The notes beneath the pieces were generated by a model. That model was not told the origin of the DNA and did not search any database. It saw only the letters and a list, made by a program, of their open reading frames with translations. Positions 17,275 to 26,634 of a stretch of DNA of 64,000 nt are shown one piece after another. The position numbers and the translations under genes are program-made. The stretch is taken from the NCBI GenBank assembly GCA_020633975.1, contig JACKCR010000002.1, positions 62,001 through 126,000 on the forward strand. Direction: 5' to 3'. Position 1 is the stretch's first letter; each line of letters opens with the position of its first letter. This stretch comes from Candidatus Eiseniibacteriota bacterium. GTDB taxonomy: Bacteria > Eisenbacteria > RBG-16-71-46 > CAIMUX01.

Positions 17275-19170
17275 CTACTCCACTTTCACGATCGTTCCCG
17301 ACACCTGGGCACCGCCCGTTGCGATCCGATAGAAGTAGGTTCCGTTCGGAAGATCCCGGCCCGCGTCGTCCCTTCCGTCCCATCGGAGGGTGTGCCACCC
17401 GCCATTCTCCAAACCGTGCCGAAGCTGACGAACGCGCCGGCCGTGGACGTCCACGACCTCTGCCTCGACTCGCGCCGGATCCGGCAGCTCGTAGCGGACC
17501 TCGACGCTTGGCCCGAATGGATTCGGCCACGCGAAGTGCCGTACGGTTGCCGACAGGGCGGCTTCCTCCACCGGCGGCGCATCCGAAGTGGCCGCGTGGA
17601 AGCTCGTGATGGTGCGGTAGGTCCCCGTGAAGTCGAGGATGTCGAACAGGGCGAGATTCTCTCCGGTGACCGGGTCGACAGCTGAGAAGGCGGTAGGATT
17701 CGCTCCACCGTCTCCGATGACGTAGAGGAGGTCGTTAGGCCCGTCCGTGATGTCGCTCGGTGTCGTCGGGAGCGGGAGAGATGCGAGATCGAAGGTCACT
17801 TGGTTGGTGACGATGTCGAACACGTCGACCTTCGTGTCTCCGGTCGTGTTGCGAAGCAGGTAGAGGAGATCGGTGCCCGGCCGATCGGTCATCCCGTCAT
17901 AGGATCCGGTCGGAGGGTTGAGATCGATCCACGACTGGTTCGTCCCGCCCGGGTTGCACCAGCCGAGCTCGCCGTTTCCCCCGAGGACGAAGAGCCGCCC
18001 ATCCGGGCTGTCACAGATCGCCACCGGGTTGTTCGGCTCGACGATCTCCCAACTCTCCGTCACAACCGGGACGGACGGATCGATGCGATCGATCGCGCTG
18101 TTCCCCGTAGTGTTCCGGACCCCGAACACGTCGCTCTCCCCGGGGAGGTCCGTCACGTCGACGACGTTGCCGTCGAGGTTCGCCATCAGCACGGTCGTAA
18201 CGGCTCGTGTCTCGGGATCCATGATTCCGAAGCCGCCGTCGCGCCCGACGGCGTAGAGATGGCCGTCCGCGTGATCGGTGATCCCACGTGGATTGCTCAC
18301 GTTGTTGTCGAGTTCGAACATGCCGGGGAGCGGAAACTCGAGGATCAGATCGAAGCTGTCGATTTTCGTGAGACCGCTCGTGTCCCTTGCGATGAACACA
18401 CTTTCTTCCGGCTGGAACGGAAGTATCTCGCCCGGGATCGCTGGGGTGACCGAGGTCAGCGGAATCTGGAGAAGGCTCCGCGTTTCGCCGTAGTCTCCGC
18501 TTCCGAAGACCGAGTCGTCGACCGTATCTCCGACCTGTATCCCGTCGAACGGTTCGATGCCACCCAAGAGGCCGACGTCGACTCCGAGGATGTCGAAGCT
18601 GAGGTCCGGGGGGAAGGAGTCGCCGTAGTCGATGATGATCCGGAAGTCGTCCACACCGGAGTCGACGCTGAGGCCGAACGCGATGGTGTTGTCGTTGATG
18701 AGACCGATGAACTCGTTGGTGGTCGGCCCAGACCCGGCCTCGAACCCTCGTGCGGATTCCGAATAGCGATCCGGATCAGTTCCTACGCCGAAGATAGCGT
18801 CCGTCTCGGTGAACGCGCCGTCGTCCGCGGCACCTCCGAGGTCATCGCCGTCCGTAATGATCCCCAAAATCGATACGGACTCGGGCAGCACGATGAGAGC
18901 GGACACCGCGTCGTCGGTGGAGCCGTTGTTGTCTACGAAGAGGCGCACGTAGATCGATTGCACGTAGTCATGGGAGCCACCCGAGATCCCGTAAGTCGTG
19001 AGATCGACTCCGCTGGCGCCGTAGAACTGCTCGCGCACGATGACGAGGTCCGCGTCTGGGAGTGGGGTGGCCGCCGAGAACCCGGTGTCGACATAGGGGT
19101 CGACTGCGTGGGCAACATTGGCGGCAGCGAACCATCCGATCAGGCATCCGCAGAGAGCGAGGCGCGTCAT
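17275..19170 (-). CDS. Secreted beta-propeller-like protein with FlgD-like C-terminus
   Basis: A 631-residue exported protein with a clear signal peptide (CGCLIGWFAAANVAHA). The N-terminal 200 residues are beta-rich (VDPYVDTGFSAATPLPDADL). The middle has repeated units of about 55 residues containing 'YAVGRDGG', 'FVLGGNGE' and 'YVIGDGGAN' turns. This suggests a propeller of unknown ligand. The last 85 residues are the FlgD-type Ig fold (RWDGRDDAGRDLPNGTYFYR, ending IVKVE), the sorting-tag-like module shared by seven proteins here. CAGGAGGACTCGAC before the ATG is a good ribosome-binding site. No enzymatic motif is seen. Confidence 0.75.
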   Translation of the reverse strand: MTRLALCGCLIGWFAAANVAHAVDPYVDTGFSAATPLPDADLVIVREQFYGASGVDLTTYGISGGSHDYVQSIYVRLFVDNNGSTDDAVSALIVLPESVSILGIITDGDDLGGAADDGAFTETDAIFGVGTDPDRYSESARGFEAGSGPTTNEFIGLINDNTIAFGLSVDSGVDDFRIIIDYGDSFPPDLSFDILGVDVGLLGGIEPFDGIQVGDTVDDSVFGSGDYGETRSLLQIPLTSVTPAIPGEILPFQPEESVFIARDTSGLTKIDSFDLILEFPLPGMFELDNNVSNPRGITDHADGHLYAVGRDGGFGIMDPETRAVTTVLMANLDGNVVDVTDLPGESDVFGVRNTTGNSAIDRIDPSVPVVTESWEIVEPNNPVAICDSPDGRLFVLGGNGELGWCNPGGTNQSWIDLNPPTGSYDGMTDRPGTDLLYLLRNTTGDTKVDVFDIVTNQVTFDLASLPLPTTPSDITDGPNDLLYVIGDGGANPTAFSAVDPVTGENLALFDILDFTGTYRTITSFHAATSDAPPVEEAALSATVRHFAWPNPFGPSVEVRYELPDPARVEAEVVDVHGRRVRQLRHGLENGGWHTLRWDGRDDAGRDLPNGTYFYRIATGGAQVSGTIVKVE

Positions 19171-19331
19171 GTCGAGTCCTCCTGGGTACAGGGTGGACCG
19201 GCTTCGGACTGGATCGTGGGTGCCTTCCGGCCGTCTCCCTTGGATCCGACTCCGGCTTCGCTCTTACACGCGCAGACTCTGGCCCGAAGTGGACACGAAA
19301 AGTGGGCGCACACTCGGGGGGCAGGCGCGTG

Positions 19332-19568
19332 TCAGGGCCGGACCGGCTCCGAGGCGTCTTCACCGACGACGGTCGTCCAGGGGCGGATCCGCCAGGACTG
19401 GATCAGTCCGTTTTGCACGTAGGGATCCGAGGCGACGAACCGTTCGACGACGTCCTTCGAGTCTGCCCGAAAGAGGAGGACGGCGCCGTCGACCGGGTCT
19501 GCAAGTGCGCCTCCGAGGAGCAGCTCGCCTCGCTCGGCGGCCTGCCAGGCGAGACCGAGATGCGACAA
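19332..19568 (-). CDS. YciI-like protein lacking its first strand (possibly degraded)
   Basis: The 78 residues match the second half and core of YciI-related proteins: SHLGLAWQAAERGELLLGG, then SDPYVQNGLIQSWRIRPWTTVVG with the typical DPY and PW residues. The usual first 15-20 residues (the first beta-strand) are absent. The only in-frame start is a TTG with no ribosome-binding site, because the GntR operator palindrome lies immediately upstream. It may be a shortened gene, a remnant, or a leaderless product of the divergent promoter. YciI proteins have poorly defined ferredoxin-like dimeric roles. Confidence 0.5.
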   Translation of the reverse strand: MSHLGLAWQAAERGELLLGGALADPVDGAVLLFRADSKDVVERFVASDPYVQNGLIQSWRIRPWTTVVGEDASEPVRP

Positions 19569-19576
19569 TCCGGGCT

Positions 19577-19612
19577 TGCAGTAATGATATAGCGTTCTAT
19601 ATCATCACTGCA
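19577..19612. promoter_or_regulatory. 36-bp operator-like palindrome at the GntR start codon
   Basis: Two 16-base arms, TGCAGTAATGATATAG and CTATATCATCACTGCA, are inverted around CGTT with one mismatch. The last base is the A of the GntR ATG. The arms are AT-rich in a GC-rich genome, and TATATC lies eight bases before the ATG in a -10-like position. No Shine-Dalgarno sequence is present, which suggests a leaderless transcript repressed by the GntR protein itself. Confidence 0.75.
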
Positions 19613-20664
19613 TGAAGCTCGAACTCGACTCCGAGAGCCCGACGCCCCTCTACCACCAGATCGCCGAGTCTCTCCGCTACCGGATCGGCACCGGTGCTCT
19701 GGAGCCTGGCAGCACTCTGCCTCCGGTGCGGACCGCCGCCGCCGACTGGGGAGTCAACTTCCACACGGTCCGGCGCGCCTATCGCGTTCTCGCCGACGAC
19801 GGACTGGTCGAGATCGACGGTCCCCGGGGAACACGTGTCACGGCCTCTCCGGCCAAGCTTCGCGCTCACTCACCATCTCCGGCGCTGGCCGCGTTTCTCG
19901 GCCGTACGCTTCGCGAAGCCGTAGAGGAGTTCTCGCTCACCGTCGATCAGCTGACGCAACACCTGCGGGCCTTCCGAGGGACGACGAGAACCTCACAGGC
20001 TTCGGTGTCGATTCTCGAGTGCAGTGAGGCGCAGTGCCAAGCGCACGCCGCGGAGGTGGAGTCGCGGTGGGACGTCCGCGCAGAGACGTTCTGTCTCAGC
20101 CGATCCGATGAACCTCCCGAGGGCGATCTGATCGCGACCTACTTCCACTTCAACGAGATCCGTCGACGCTGGCCGCACCGCCTGAACGATCTGCAGTTCG
20201 TCGCCATCCATCCGGATCCTGCGCTCAGTGAACGCCTGGGTCGAGCCCTGGCGGAGGGACTCCTGGAGCACCGGGACGAACCGCGCCGATCCGAGAAACG
20301 TCGCCGACACGAAGGGCGCGGGCGAGAGTCTCGGCGCAAATCGGGGAGCGCACGACGGGTCGTCCTCTGCGAGTTCGACGCGGGCCAGGCCCAGAGCGTA
20401 GCTACGGACCTACATCCGCTTCTCGCATCCACTGGAGTGGAGATCGAGACGAGAGTGGTCGAGCGGGCCAATGAACTCCTTCCCGCATCAGATCCGGGGA
20501 CGCACCTCGTCTTCACGCCCCGCGCGTGGGCGAAGCTGACCGCGGAGGAGCAGGCGCTGCCCGAAGCGCACCCGTTGGTCTATGTGATTCGATCCCAGGA
20601 CATGGAAGAGCTGGGTTCTCGCTTCGGATGGCACGAACGGGTCCATCGCCTCGTGTCTGCATGA
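19612..20664 (+). CDS. GntR-family transcriptional regulator with unassigned C-terminal domain
   Basis: A 350-residue regulator. Residues 9-75 are a GntR winged helix-turn-helix: PLYHQIAESLRYRIGTGAL, LEPGSTLPPVR, then VNFHTVRRAYRVLADDGLVE, and the wing GPRGTRV. The remaining 270 residues do not look like the FCD, UTRA or aminotransferase effector domains. An extended basic linker lies near residues 220-245. The domain organisation is closest to a YtrA-like DNA-binding head with an unusual sensor. The gene begins inside a 36-bp palindrome, so autoregulation is likely, probably with control of the divergent YciI-like gene. An M1 peptidase gene begins 37 nt downstream on the same strand and may belong to the regulon. 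Confidence 0.85.
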   Translation: MKLELDSESPTPLYHQIAESLRYRIGTGALEPGSTLPPVRTAAADWGVNFHTVRRAYRVLADDGLVEIDGPRGTRVTASPAKLRAHSPSPALAAFLGRTLREAVEEFSLTVDQLTQHLRAFRGTTRTSQASVSILECSEAQCQAHAAEVESRWDVRAETFCLSRSDEPPEGDLIATYFHFNEIRRRWPHRLNDLQFVAIHPDPALSERLGRALAEGLLEHRDEPRRSEKRRRHEGRGRESRRKSGSARRVVLCEFDAGQAQSVATDLHPLLASTGVEIETRVVERANELLPASDPGTHLVFTPRAWAKLTAEEQALPEAHPLVYVIRSQDMEELGSRFGWHERVHRLVSA

Positions 20665-20701
20665 GAGCGGGCAACGCACCACTAGAGAGGAAACGACGCT
20701 C

Positions 20702-22954
20702 ATGTCTCTCACGCGACTGCTCCCGCCGCTTTGCTCACCGGCCCTGTTCGTGTTCGCTCTTCTCCCGGTCATGCTGATCGGACTCACGGCGAAAGGCGGG
20801 ATCGCGGCAATGGACCGATGGACGCCCACGCACCTCGACCTGGAGGTTCGTCTCGATCCCGAGCGCGAGGTGCTGGAAACCAGAGGTTCCCTCACACTCC
20901 GCTGCGACGACGAGAACTCATCGGGTCCCGTCCTGGCTTTGAACGGTCGGGATCCGGTCACGGAGTTCGTCGAAATCGAAGGGCCGGACGTCGCGAAAGC
21001 CGAGCTCAACGAACTGGATCCCGAGGACGAGGCACTTCGTCTCGCCCGGATCACGCTCCGGGAGCCCGCAGTGAAGGGCGACCAGGTCGAGCTCCGCTTC
21101 CAGTGCGCGATGCAGGGAAAGGGGTTCCAGATCCGTGTCGATCCGGACATTGCGACTGCGTCGTGGACCGACGGTTGGTATCCGGCTCCGGTCGACGATG
21201 ACGATCGATCGCTCTCGCAGCGGATGGCGGCTCCGGGTCGCACGACGCTTCACCTACCGCGCGAATGGACGAGCCTTACCGAAGGGCGGTTCGTTCGGCG
21301 CGAAGAGGCCGGCGAGACTGCGACCGAAGAATGGCAGCTCGAGGTGCCGATGGCGCGGTCGTTTGCCGCCGGCCCCTATGTCGTCGCGCGAGAGCAGTTC
21401 GGGGATCGAGACGTCAGTGTCTATTTGCTAGAGGCAGATCCGCCCACTGCCAAGCGGCAGGCCGAGGTGCTGGCCAACGCCATCGAAGCGATGGAGACTC
21501 GATTTGGGGCGTTTCCCTATCCCAGCTACGGGATCGCCCAAGTTCCCGCCGGCCGATTCTCGTGGTCCGCCGCTTCCCAGCAGGGCCTGATCCTTGCGGA
21601 CCCCACCTGCTTCATCGGCGAGGAAGGAAACCTGCCCCTCTTTGCGCACGAAGCTGCGCACGCATGGTGGGGAAACCTCGTTGGGACTCGCGGTCCCGGC
21701 AGCATTCTCTGTTCGGAGTCGCTCGCGCAGTACGGGGCCGTCGTCGCGATCGAAGGCGTGCGCGGCGTGGAGGCAGCCACCGATTTCCTCCGGTTCTCCG
21801 CGCCGGGGTACAGCCCGCAGCAATGCGCGAAGGGATACTTCGAGATCGTCGCGATGGGCGAGGATCGACCGCTCTCTGAGCTCGGAAGCGGTGGCTGGCA
21901 ACACCAGCTGTCCGATGCCAAAGGACACTGGGTCTACCACATGCTCCGTCGACGGGTCGGCGACGAGCTTTTCTTCGCGACGCTCCGAGGTCTCATCGAG
22001 ACGTATGCAGGACATCAGATGGACCTGGACGACCTCCGTGCGGCGTTCCTCGACGCGGCGCCGAGCGAGCTACACCTGACGCGGTTCTTCGAGCAGTGGC
22101 TCGACCGCGTCGGTGCTCCTGATCTAGAGGTCGAATGGTCCGTGTCCGCCGCGGGCACCGTGGAGGGCATCGTCCGGCAACTGCAACCGGCCGACCCGTA
22201 CGACCTCGACGTAGACCTGCTAGCGACGGCTGCCGACGGTCACGAAGTCGGCTCGGTCGTCCTGCAGGTGTCCGATCGAGAGACTCCGTTCTCTCTGCCG
22301 GTACGCGATCCGGCCACGGAGCTGATCGTCGATCCGGACTACCGCATTCTGCGTTGGCTCCCTGAGTACGGCAATCGCCCCACGTTCGAGTCGGCGTCAT
22401 CATCGCCCGGCGACAGGCCAGCGGTGAAGAGTCCGCAGGAAGCAGAGGGGCGGATCAGCGACTTCGAGGGCGGCCACATCGCGAGCGGGTTCGGCTCCGG
22501 ATGGCGTTCCTCCTGCGACCAGGTCTTCGGAGGGGCGTCGTCGGCGGCCGTGGAGCTGGCAGATGGAGGGGCAGAAGGAAGCGCTCACGCCCTCCGGATC
22601 TACGGCGAGCTGAAGCCAGGTGCGCCACTCCTCTTCGGAGGCGCGATGTTCTACCCCGGTGACGAACCGATGGCGTCGTCTGACCTCTCCGCCTGGAGCG
22701 GGCTGCGGTTCCGGGCGCGAGGGAGCGATCGGGACTACGTACTCGGCGTGTTCACCTCGGCGAACCCGTCGATGCCACAGACGAAACCGTTCCATGCATC
22801 GGGAGACTGGACGGAGGTTCGAGTCGACTTCCGCGAGTTCGAAGGGCTCGACAGCTCCGACGTGACGGCATTCTTCTTCGGCGCGAGTCAGGATCCCGGT
22901 CCGATGGAGCTCTGGATCGATGAGGTTCGCTTGGTCGAACACGTATCACGGTGA
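20702..22954 (+). CDS. M1-family metallopeptidase with C-terminal CIA30-like domain
   Basis: A 750-residue exported or membrane-anchored peptidase with an N-terminal hydrophobic segment (residues 10-30). The zinc site is complete: HEAAH at 316-320 and the third ligand E339, giving HExxH-x18-E as in M1 gluzincins. The upstream beta-sandwich domain (about 40-235) is the usual M1 N-terminal domain. After about residue 600 there is a beta-rich module (FEGG..SGWRSSCDQVFGG, then LSAWSGLRFRARG). It resembles the CIA30/CBM11-like jelly roll that binds carbohydrates or proteins. The canonical GxMEN exopeptidase motif is not obvious, so aminopeptidase specificity is uncertain. A purine-rich AGAGAGGA lies upstream of the start. 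It follows the GntR gene by 37 nt. Confidence 0.85.
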   Translation: MSLTRLLPPLCSPALFVFALLPVMLIGLTAKGGIAAMDRWTPTHLDLEVRLDPEREVLETRGSLTLRCDDENSSGPVLALNGRDPVTEFVEIEGPDVAKAELNELDPEDEALRLARITLREPAVKGDQVELRFQCAMQGKGFQIRVDPDIATASWTDGWYPAPVDDDDRSLSQRMAAPGRTTLHLPREWTSLTEGRFVRREEAGETATEEWQLEVPMARSFAAGPYVVAREQFGDRDVSVYLLEADPPTAKRQAEVLANAIEAMETRFGAFPYPSYGIAQVPAGRFSWSAASQQGLILADPTCFIGEEGNLPLFAHEAAHAWWGNLVGTRGPGSILCSESLAQYGAVVAIEGVRGVEAATDFLRFSAPGYSPQQCAKGYFEIVAMGEDRPLSELGSGGWQHQLSDAKGHWVYHMLRRRVGDELFFATLRGLIETYAGHQMDLDDLRAAFLDAAPSELHLTRFFEQWLDRVGAPDLEVEWSVSAAGTVEGIVRQLQPADPYDLDVDLLATAADGHEVGSVVLQVSDRETPFSLPVRDPATELIVDPDYRILRWLPEYGNRPTFESASSSPGDRPAVKSPQEAEGRISDFEGGHIASGFGSGWRSSCDQVFGGASSAAVELADGGAEGSAHALRIYGELKPGAPLLFGGAMFYPGDEPMASSDLSAWSGLRFRARGSDRDYVLGVFTSANPSMPQTKPFHASGDWTEVRVDFREFEGLDSSDVTAFFFGASQDPGPMELWIDEVRLVEHVSR

Positions 22955-23055
22955 CACCAGCGTCCGGCTTCCCTGCCAAGTCCTCTCTTTCACACCATTC
23001 TGGTTGCGGACCCGAGGGCGAGCCTCATCACCGCCCGATTTGTCGCGGGTTGTAC

Positions 23056-23086
23056 TTGGGTCGGCGCAAGGTGCCGATGCTATACT
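23056..23086 (+). promoter_or_regulatory. Possible sigma70-type promoter of the small lipoprotein gene
   Basis: A good -10 box TATACT (23081-23086) stands in GC-rich DNA about 75 nt before the lipoprotein start. The best -35 candidate, TTGGGT, is 19 nt upstream, a long spacer, so only the -10 box is convincing. Confidence 0.35.
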
Positions 23087-23161
23087 CGTGTCTAGGACGA
23101 CTGAATCCCCTCCCACCCGCGCGCCGGGATCGCTGGTTCACTCGGGCAAGAGGAGGCCCAG

Positions 23162-23770
23162 ATGATGCAAGATTCTGTTCGTTTCCGGTTCCCCGGTCTT
23201 ATCGCGCTGGGATTGGTCCCAATGCTCTGGATGGGCGGCGCTGGTTGCTCCTCGGACTCCCATCCATCGACTCCCCCCGACGAAGAGCCGATCACGACCG
23301 CGATGTATGTCTGCTCGAGTTGGGACCCCGGGCAGCCCACGGGAACGTCCGTGCTGCTCGACGCGTTCTGGGGAACTCGCGACCCGGAGGACCCGGATAT
23401 TGGGCCCGCTCCCGAGTTCCTGGGCCTCGTCGAGTCTCTCGGAGGAGAGGTGGTACACGCGTACAACCTGTCGATGGCTCGAATCCGGATCGATCCGAGT
23501 GTCGTTCCCGAGCTCGACGTGAACTGGGCGATCACGGTGGAAGAACCGGCGCTCTACCCTGTGGATGTCTTCGTAGGCTACGACCGAGACATGGATGCCA
23601 GCGAGGTCGTGGACCTTCTCGAATCGGTCGGTGGGACGAACATCGAACCCCTCACGGTGCTCGCCGGGTGGATCAAAGCTACCGTCCCGGACGAGTCCAT
23701 CCCCGTGGTCCGGGCGAGTGAGGGGATCCGAGCCGTGGCCGGGAACGGCCTCGCTTGCGCTGACGAGTGA
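23162..23770 (+). CDS. Small predicted lipoprotein, possible I9/propeptide-like fold
   Basis: A 202-residue protein with a lipoprotein signal: hydrophobic segment, then a lipobox-like MGGAGC near residue 29 followed by SSD, suggesting outer-membrane anchoring. The mature part contains two similar beta-alpha-beta segments (LGLVESLGGEVVHAYNLSMARIRI and VVDLLESVGGTNIEPLTVLAGWIKATV). Each has a helix-GG-strand-strand pattern like peptidase-inhibitor I9/subtilisin propeptides. This is a structural guess; no protease gene is adjacent except the M1 enzyme upstream. A purine-rich AAGAGGAGGCCCAG lies before the ATG. It converges on the kinase gene with only 10 nt between stops. Confidence 0.65.
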   Translation: MMQDSVRFRFPGLIALGLVPMLWMGGAGCSSDSHPSTPPDEEPITTAMYVCSSWDPGQPTGTSVLLDAFWGTRDPEDPDIGPAPEFLGLVESLGGEVVHAYNLSMARIRIDPSVVPELDVNWAITVEEPALYPVDVFVGYDRDMDASEVVDLLESVGGTNIEPLTVLAGWIKATVPDESIPVVRASEGIRAVAGNGLACADE

Positions 23771-23780
23771 GTCCGTTCCA

Positions 23781-26495
23781 TCAGTGGCTGCCGGAGGATG
23801 CGTCCCGTTCGGCACTGGCTGCCTCCGCAAGACGAAGAATCCTCGGCGACGCGAGGACCCAGGCCCGGTAGGCCTCGAGGTTCGCTTCCATCCGGGGAGT
23901 GGCAGACGACGTATCACCACGAGCGAGCTCTACCAGACCGAGCAAGAGTTGACTCTCTGCACGCAGCGCGGGGATGGTCGGGACTTGCTCGCGAATGGAC
24001 TCGGCGCGGCGGAGATGGCTCTCCGCTTGCTCGGCCCGGCCCAGTTCCAGGAGCGAGACGCCGATCAGCGATTCGAGTCCTGCAGCCATGGGTGACTCGG
24101 GGGCCGTTGCTTCCAACTTGTCTTGCATCCGCTGGAACTCGGCAAGCGCCGCGGCGATCTCCCCCTCCTCGAACCTCACCCAGGCGGGAACCAACTCGTA
24201 GAACACGTACGTAGGGCTGTCCAGAGGCATCGAGCTGGGACATGCGGCAACACACTCCTCGGCGATGCGGTGGGCGCCATCGAAGTCGCCGTCCAGGATC
24301 GCGATCGTGGCGAGGTTCCGCAAAGTGATCGCGATGAGTTCGTGCCGGTCACCGAACAGGGTCTCGTAGATGGCGAGTGCTTGCTCGTAGACAGGACGGG
24401 CGCGCTCGGTCTTTCTCTGAAGGACCAAGAGGCTGCCGAGGTTGTTGAGGTTCGTCGCGACCACCTGTGAGTTCTCGCCGAAGATGCGGCGTCTTGCCGT
24501 GAGAACGCGCCTCTCGATCTCCTCGGCTCGACCGAGCTGCGACGGGTCGTTGGCGAGCGTGGTGGAGAGGTTCCCGAGGTATTCGAGGCTCACCGGGTCA
24601 TCGTCGCCTAGCTTGCGCACCGCGAGCGTCGATGCGGCCCCGAACGACTGAATCGCGCTGTCCCAGTCGGACCGTCGGAAGTGTTGGACGCCTTCGCTGT
24701 TGATCGCTTCGGCGAGCGCCAGGGAGTCGGTCGGCGCGAGTCGACGCCTGAGTCGTACGCCCCGCTCCGCCAGAGCCAACGCTTCGTCGAGGTCGTACAC
24801 TGCGCCCGCAAGGTCGATGCAAGCCTGGGCGACCGGCAGGCTCTCCTCGCCGTACCGGTTTCGTCTCAGGTCGAGCGACCTGCGCAGCAGGGAGTCCGCG
24901 TCCCCTGCGCCGAGATCCTTTTCCAGGACGGCGAACTCGTGGAAGAAGGTGAGCGTTCGATCGTTCTCCCAGCCCTCACGATCCAGCTGCGCTCGGAAGG
25001 CCGACTCGAGGAGATTTCGAGCGCTCTCGAAGCTGCTCCGGTTCCGGTGGACGACGCCGAGTACGTGCTGCATCTCGGCTTGGAGGAGGGGCTCTGCTTC
25101 GAGCTCTCGCAACACCTTGGCCTCGGACAGCTCGAGAAACTGAGTCACTCGGAGTGTATCGCCACCCGGATGGGTCTTGGGATCGGTCGTGCGGAACAGT
25201 TCCGCGAGAAGGTCGACTACATGCTGTGCCCGGTCTCTCTCTAGCTCGACCCGATCTCGCTGTTCTCGGAGAACCACTGTCTGTCGAGCGGAGAGCGCGG
25301 CGAAGGCGAGGAGGCCAGTCAGAAGGAGGACGGCCACGGTCACCGACGTCCGGTTCCGTTGGACGAAGCGCGTGGCCCGGTACTGGAGAGTATTGGGACG
25401 GGCCCGGACCGGGAGCGCATCGAGCCAGCGCCCGAGATCCTCCGCGAACTCCGTCACCGTGGAGTAGCGTCGCTCCGGTTCTTTGCGAACGGCCATCAGG
25501 ACGATCGTGTCGAGGTCGCCCTCGATCTGCGCACGGTCGGGGCCGGTCGCGATGCGACTCGGCGGTGGAGGGTCCAGCTCACAGACCCGACGGAGTTGTT
25601 CGGTTCGAGGGTGCTCGTCGCTCGCCTGCGGATTCTGTCCCGAAAGCAGTTCGTAGAGCAGAACTCCGAGCGCGTAGATGTCGACTGACGTCGTGGGACG
25701 TTGCTCGAGGACCTGTTCCGGCGCCGCGTAGTCCGGAGTCATGAGCCACATTCCGGTCCGAGTCTCGGCGATCGAACCGGGCGCGGTGTCGCCGCCGTTC
25801 CTGCCGGTGTCGAGGAGTTTGGCGATTCCGAAGTCTAGGAGCCTCGGTGCGCCGTCCTCGTCTACGAGAATGTTCGACGGCTTGAGATCCCGGTGGACGA
25901 TGAGGTTCCGGTGCGCGTACTGCACCGCTTCGCAGACGCGCAGGAAGAGGCGCACTCGGGCCCGCACGTCGAGCCCGTCTCGCCTTACGAAGGCGGTGAT
26001 CGGAACGCCTTGGACGAGTGGCATGACGAACCAGGGCTGCTCTGTGTCGTCGACGCCTCCATCGAGGATCGGGACGATCGCTGGGTGCTCGAGCTGGGCG
26101 AGGATATGCCTCTCGGTGCGGAACCTCCGGATCGCTTCCGTGGAGCGATGCTCCGGACGAAGGAGCTTGAGTGCGACGACCTGAGAGAACTCGCCGCCCA
26201 TCCTCTCGGCGCGGTAGACCTCGCCCATCCCACCCTGGCCGATCCGCTCGGCCAGTCGGTAGCCGCTGATCGTCTCCCCAGTACGATCGAGGGCAGGTTC
26301 TTCGTCTGCGAGGAGGTTTCGCTCGATCGAGAGCAGATGCTCGTCCCCCGTCACTCCCAGGAGCGACCGGATCTCGCGGCCCAGACCCTCGTCGTGTGCG
26401 CAAGCCTGCGCAACGTACGACTCCCTCTCTTCGGGGGCGAGTTCGAGCGCGGCGAAGTAGATCCGCTCGATGTCGTTCCAGCGTGGATCGTTCAC
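23781..26495 (-). CDS. Transmembrane serine/threonine protein kinase with TPR repeats
   Basis: A 904-residue Hanks-type kinase. The kinase domain spans about residues 78-340, with glycine loop GQGGMGEVY, catalytic lysine in VALK (K110), HRDLKPSN (201-208) and DFG (221-223). A single membrane helix follows (VTVAVLLLTGLLAFAALSA, about 400), then about 450 residues of TPR-type helical repeats facing the periplasm. The first 70 residues (DPRWNDIERIYFAALELAPEE) are the usual leader of ECF-associated kinases. I start at a GTG at 26493-26495, where family similarity begins; an upstream GTG at 26631-26633 would overlap nothing but adds unlikely sequence. The ECF sigma gene lies just upstream on the same strand. 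Such pairs signal by kinase phosphorylation of the sigma factor or an anti-sigma partner. Confidence 0.9.
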   Translation of the reverse strand: MNDPRWNDIERIYFAALELAPEERESYVAQACAHDEGLGREIRSLLGVTGDEHLLSIERNLLADEEPALDRTGETISGYRLAERIGQGGMGEVYRAERMGGEFSQVVALKLLRPEHRSTEAIRRFRTERHILAQLEHPAIVPILDGGVDDTEQPWFVMPLVQGVPITAFVRRDGLDVRARVRLFLRVCEAVQYAHRNLIVHRDLKPSNILVDEDGAPRLLDFGIAKLLDTGRNGGDTAPGSIAETRTGMWLMTPDYAAPEQVLEQRPTTSVDIYALGVLLYELLSGQNPQASDEHPRTEQLRRVCELDPPPPSRIATGPDRAQIEGDLDTIVLMAVRKEPERRYSTVTEFAEDLGRWLDALPVRARPNTLQYRATRFVQRNRTSVTVAVLLLTGLLAFAALSARQTVVLREQRDRVELERDRAQHVVDLLAELFRTTDPKTHPGGDTLRVTQFLELSEAKVLRELEAEPLLQAEMQHVLGVVHRNRSSFESARNLLESAFRAQLDREGWENDRTLTFFHEFAVLEKDLGAGDADSLLRRSLDLRRNRYGEESLPVAQACIDLAGAVYDLDEALALAERGVRLRRRLAPTDSLALAEAINSEGVQHFRRSDWDSAIQSFGAASTLAVRKLGDDDPVSLEYLGNLSTTLANDPSQLGRAEEIERRVLTARRRIFGENSQVVATNLNNLGSLLVLQRKTERARPVYEQALAIYETLFGDRHELIAITLRNLATIAILDGDFDGAHRIAEECVAACPSSMPLDSPTYVFYELVPAWVRFEEGEIAAALAEFQRMQDKLEATAPESPMAAGLESLIGVSLLELGRAEQAESHLRRAESIREQVPTIPALRAESQLLLGLVELARGDTSSATPRMEANLEAYRAWVLASPRILRLAEAASAERDASSGSH

Positions 26496-26634
26496 AACCG
26501 ATACGTCGCGATGGAACGGGTGCGAAGTGGACAAGGAATCGACCGCGGTGCGGGAGAGCGCCCACAGTGAGGTAGGGCAACGGGCTCGAGGGTGGAGCCA
26601 GTCACGGCACGATGTGCTCGTGGCGGCCGCCACC

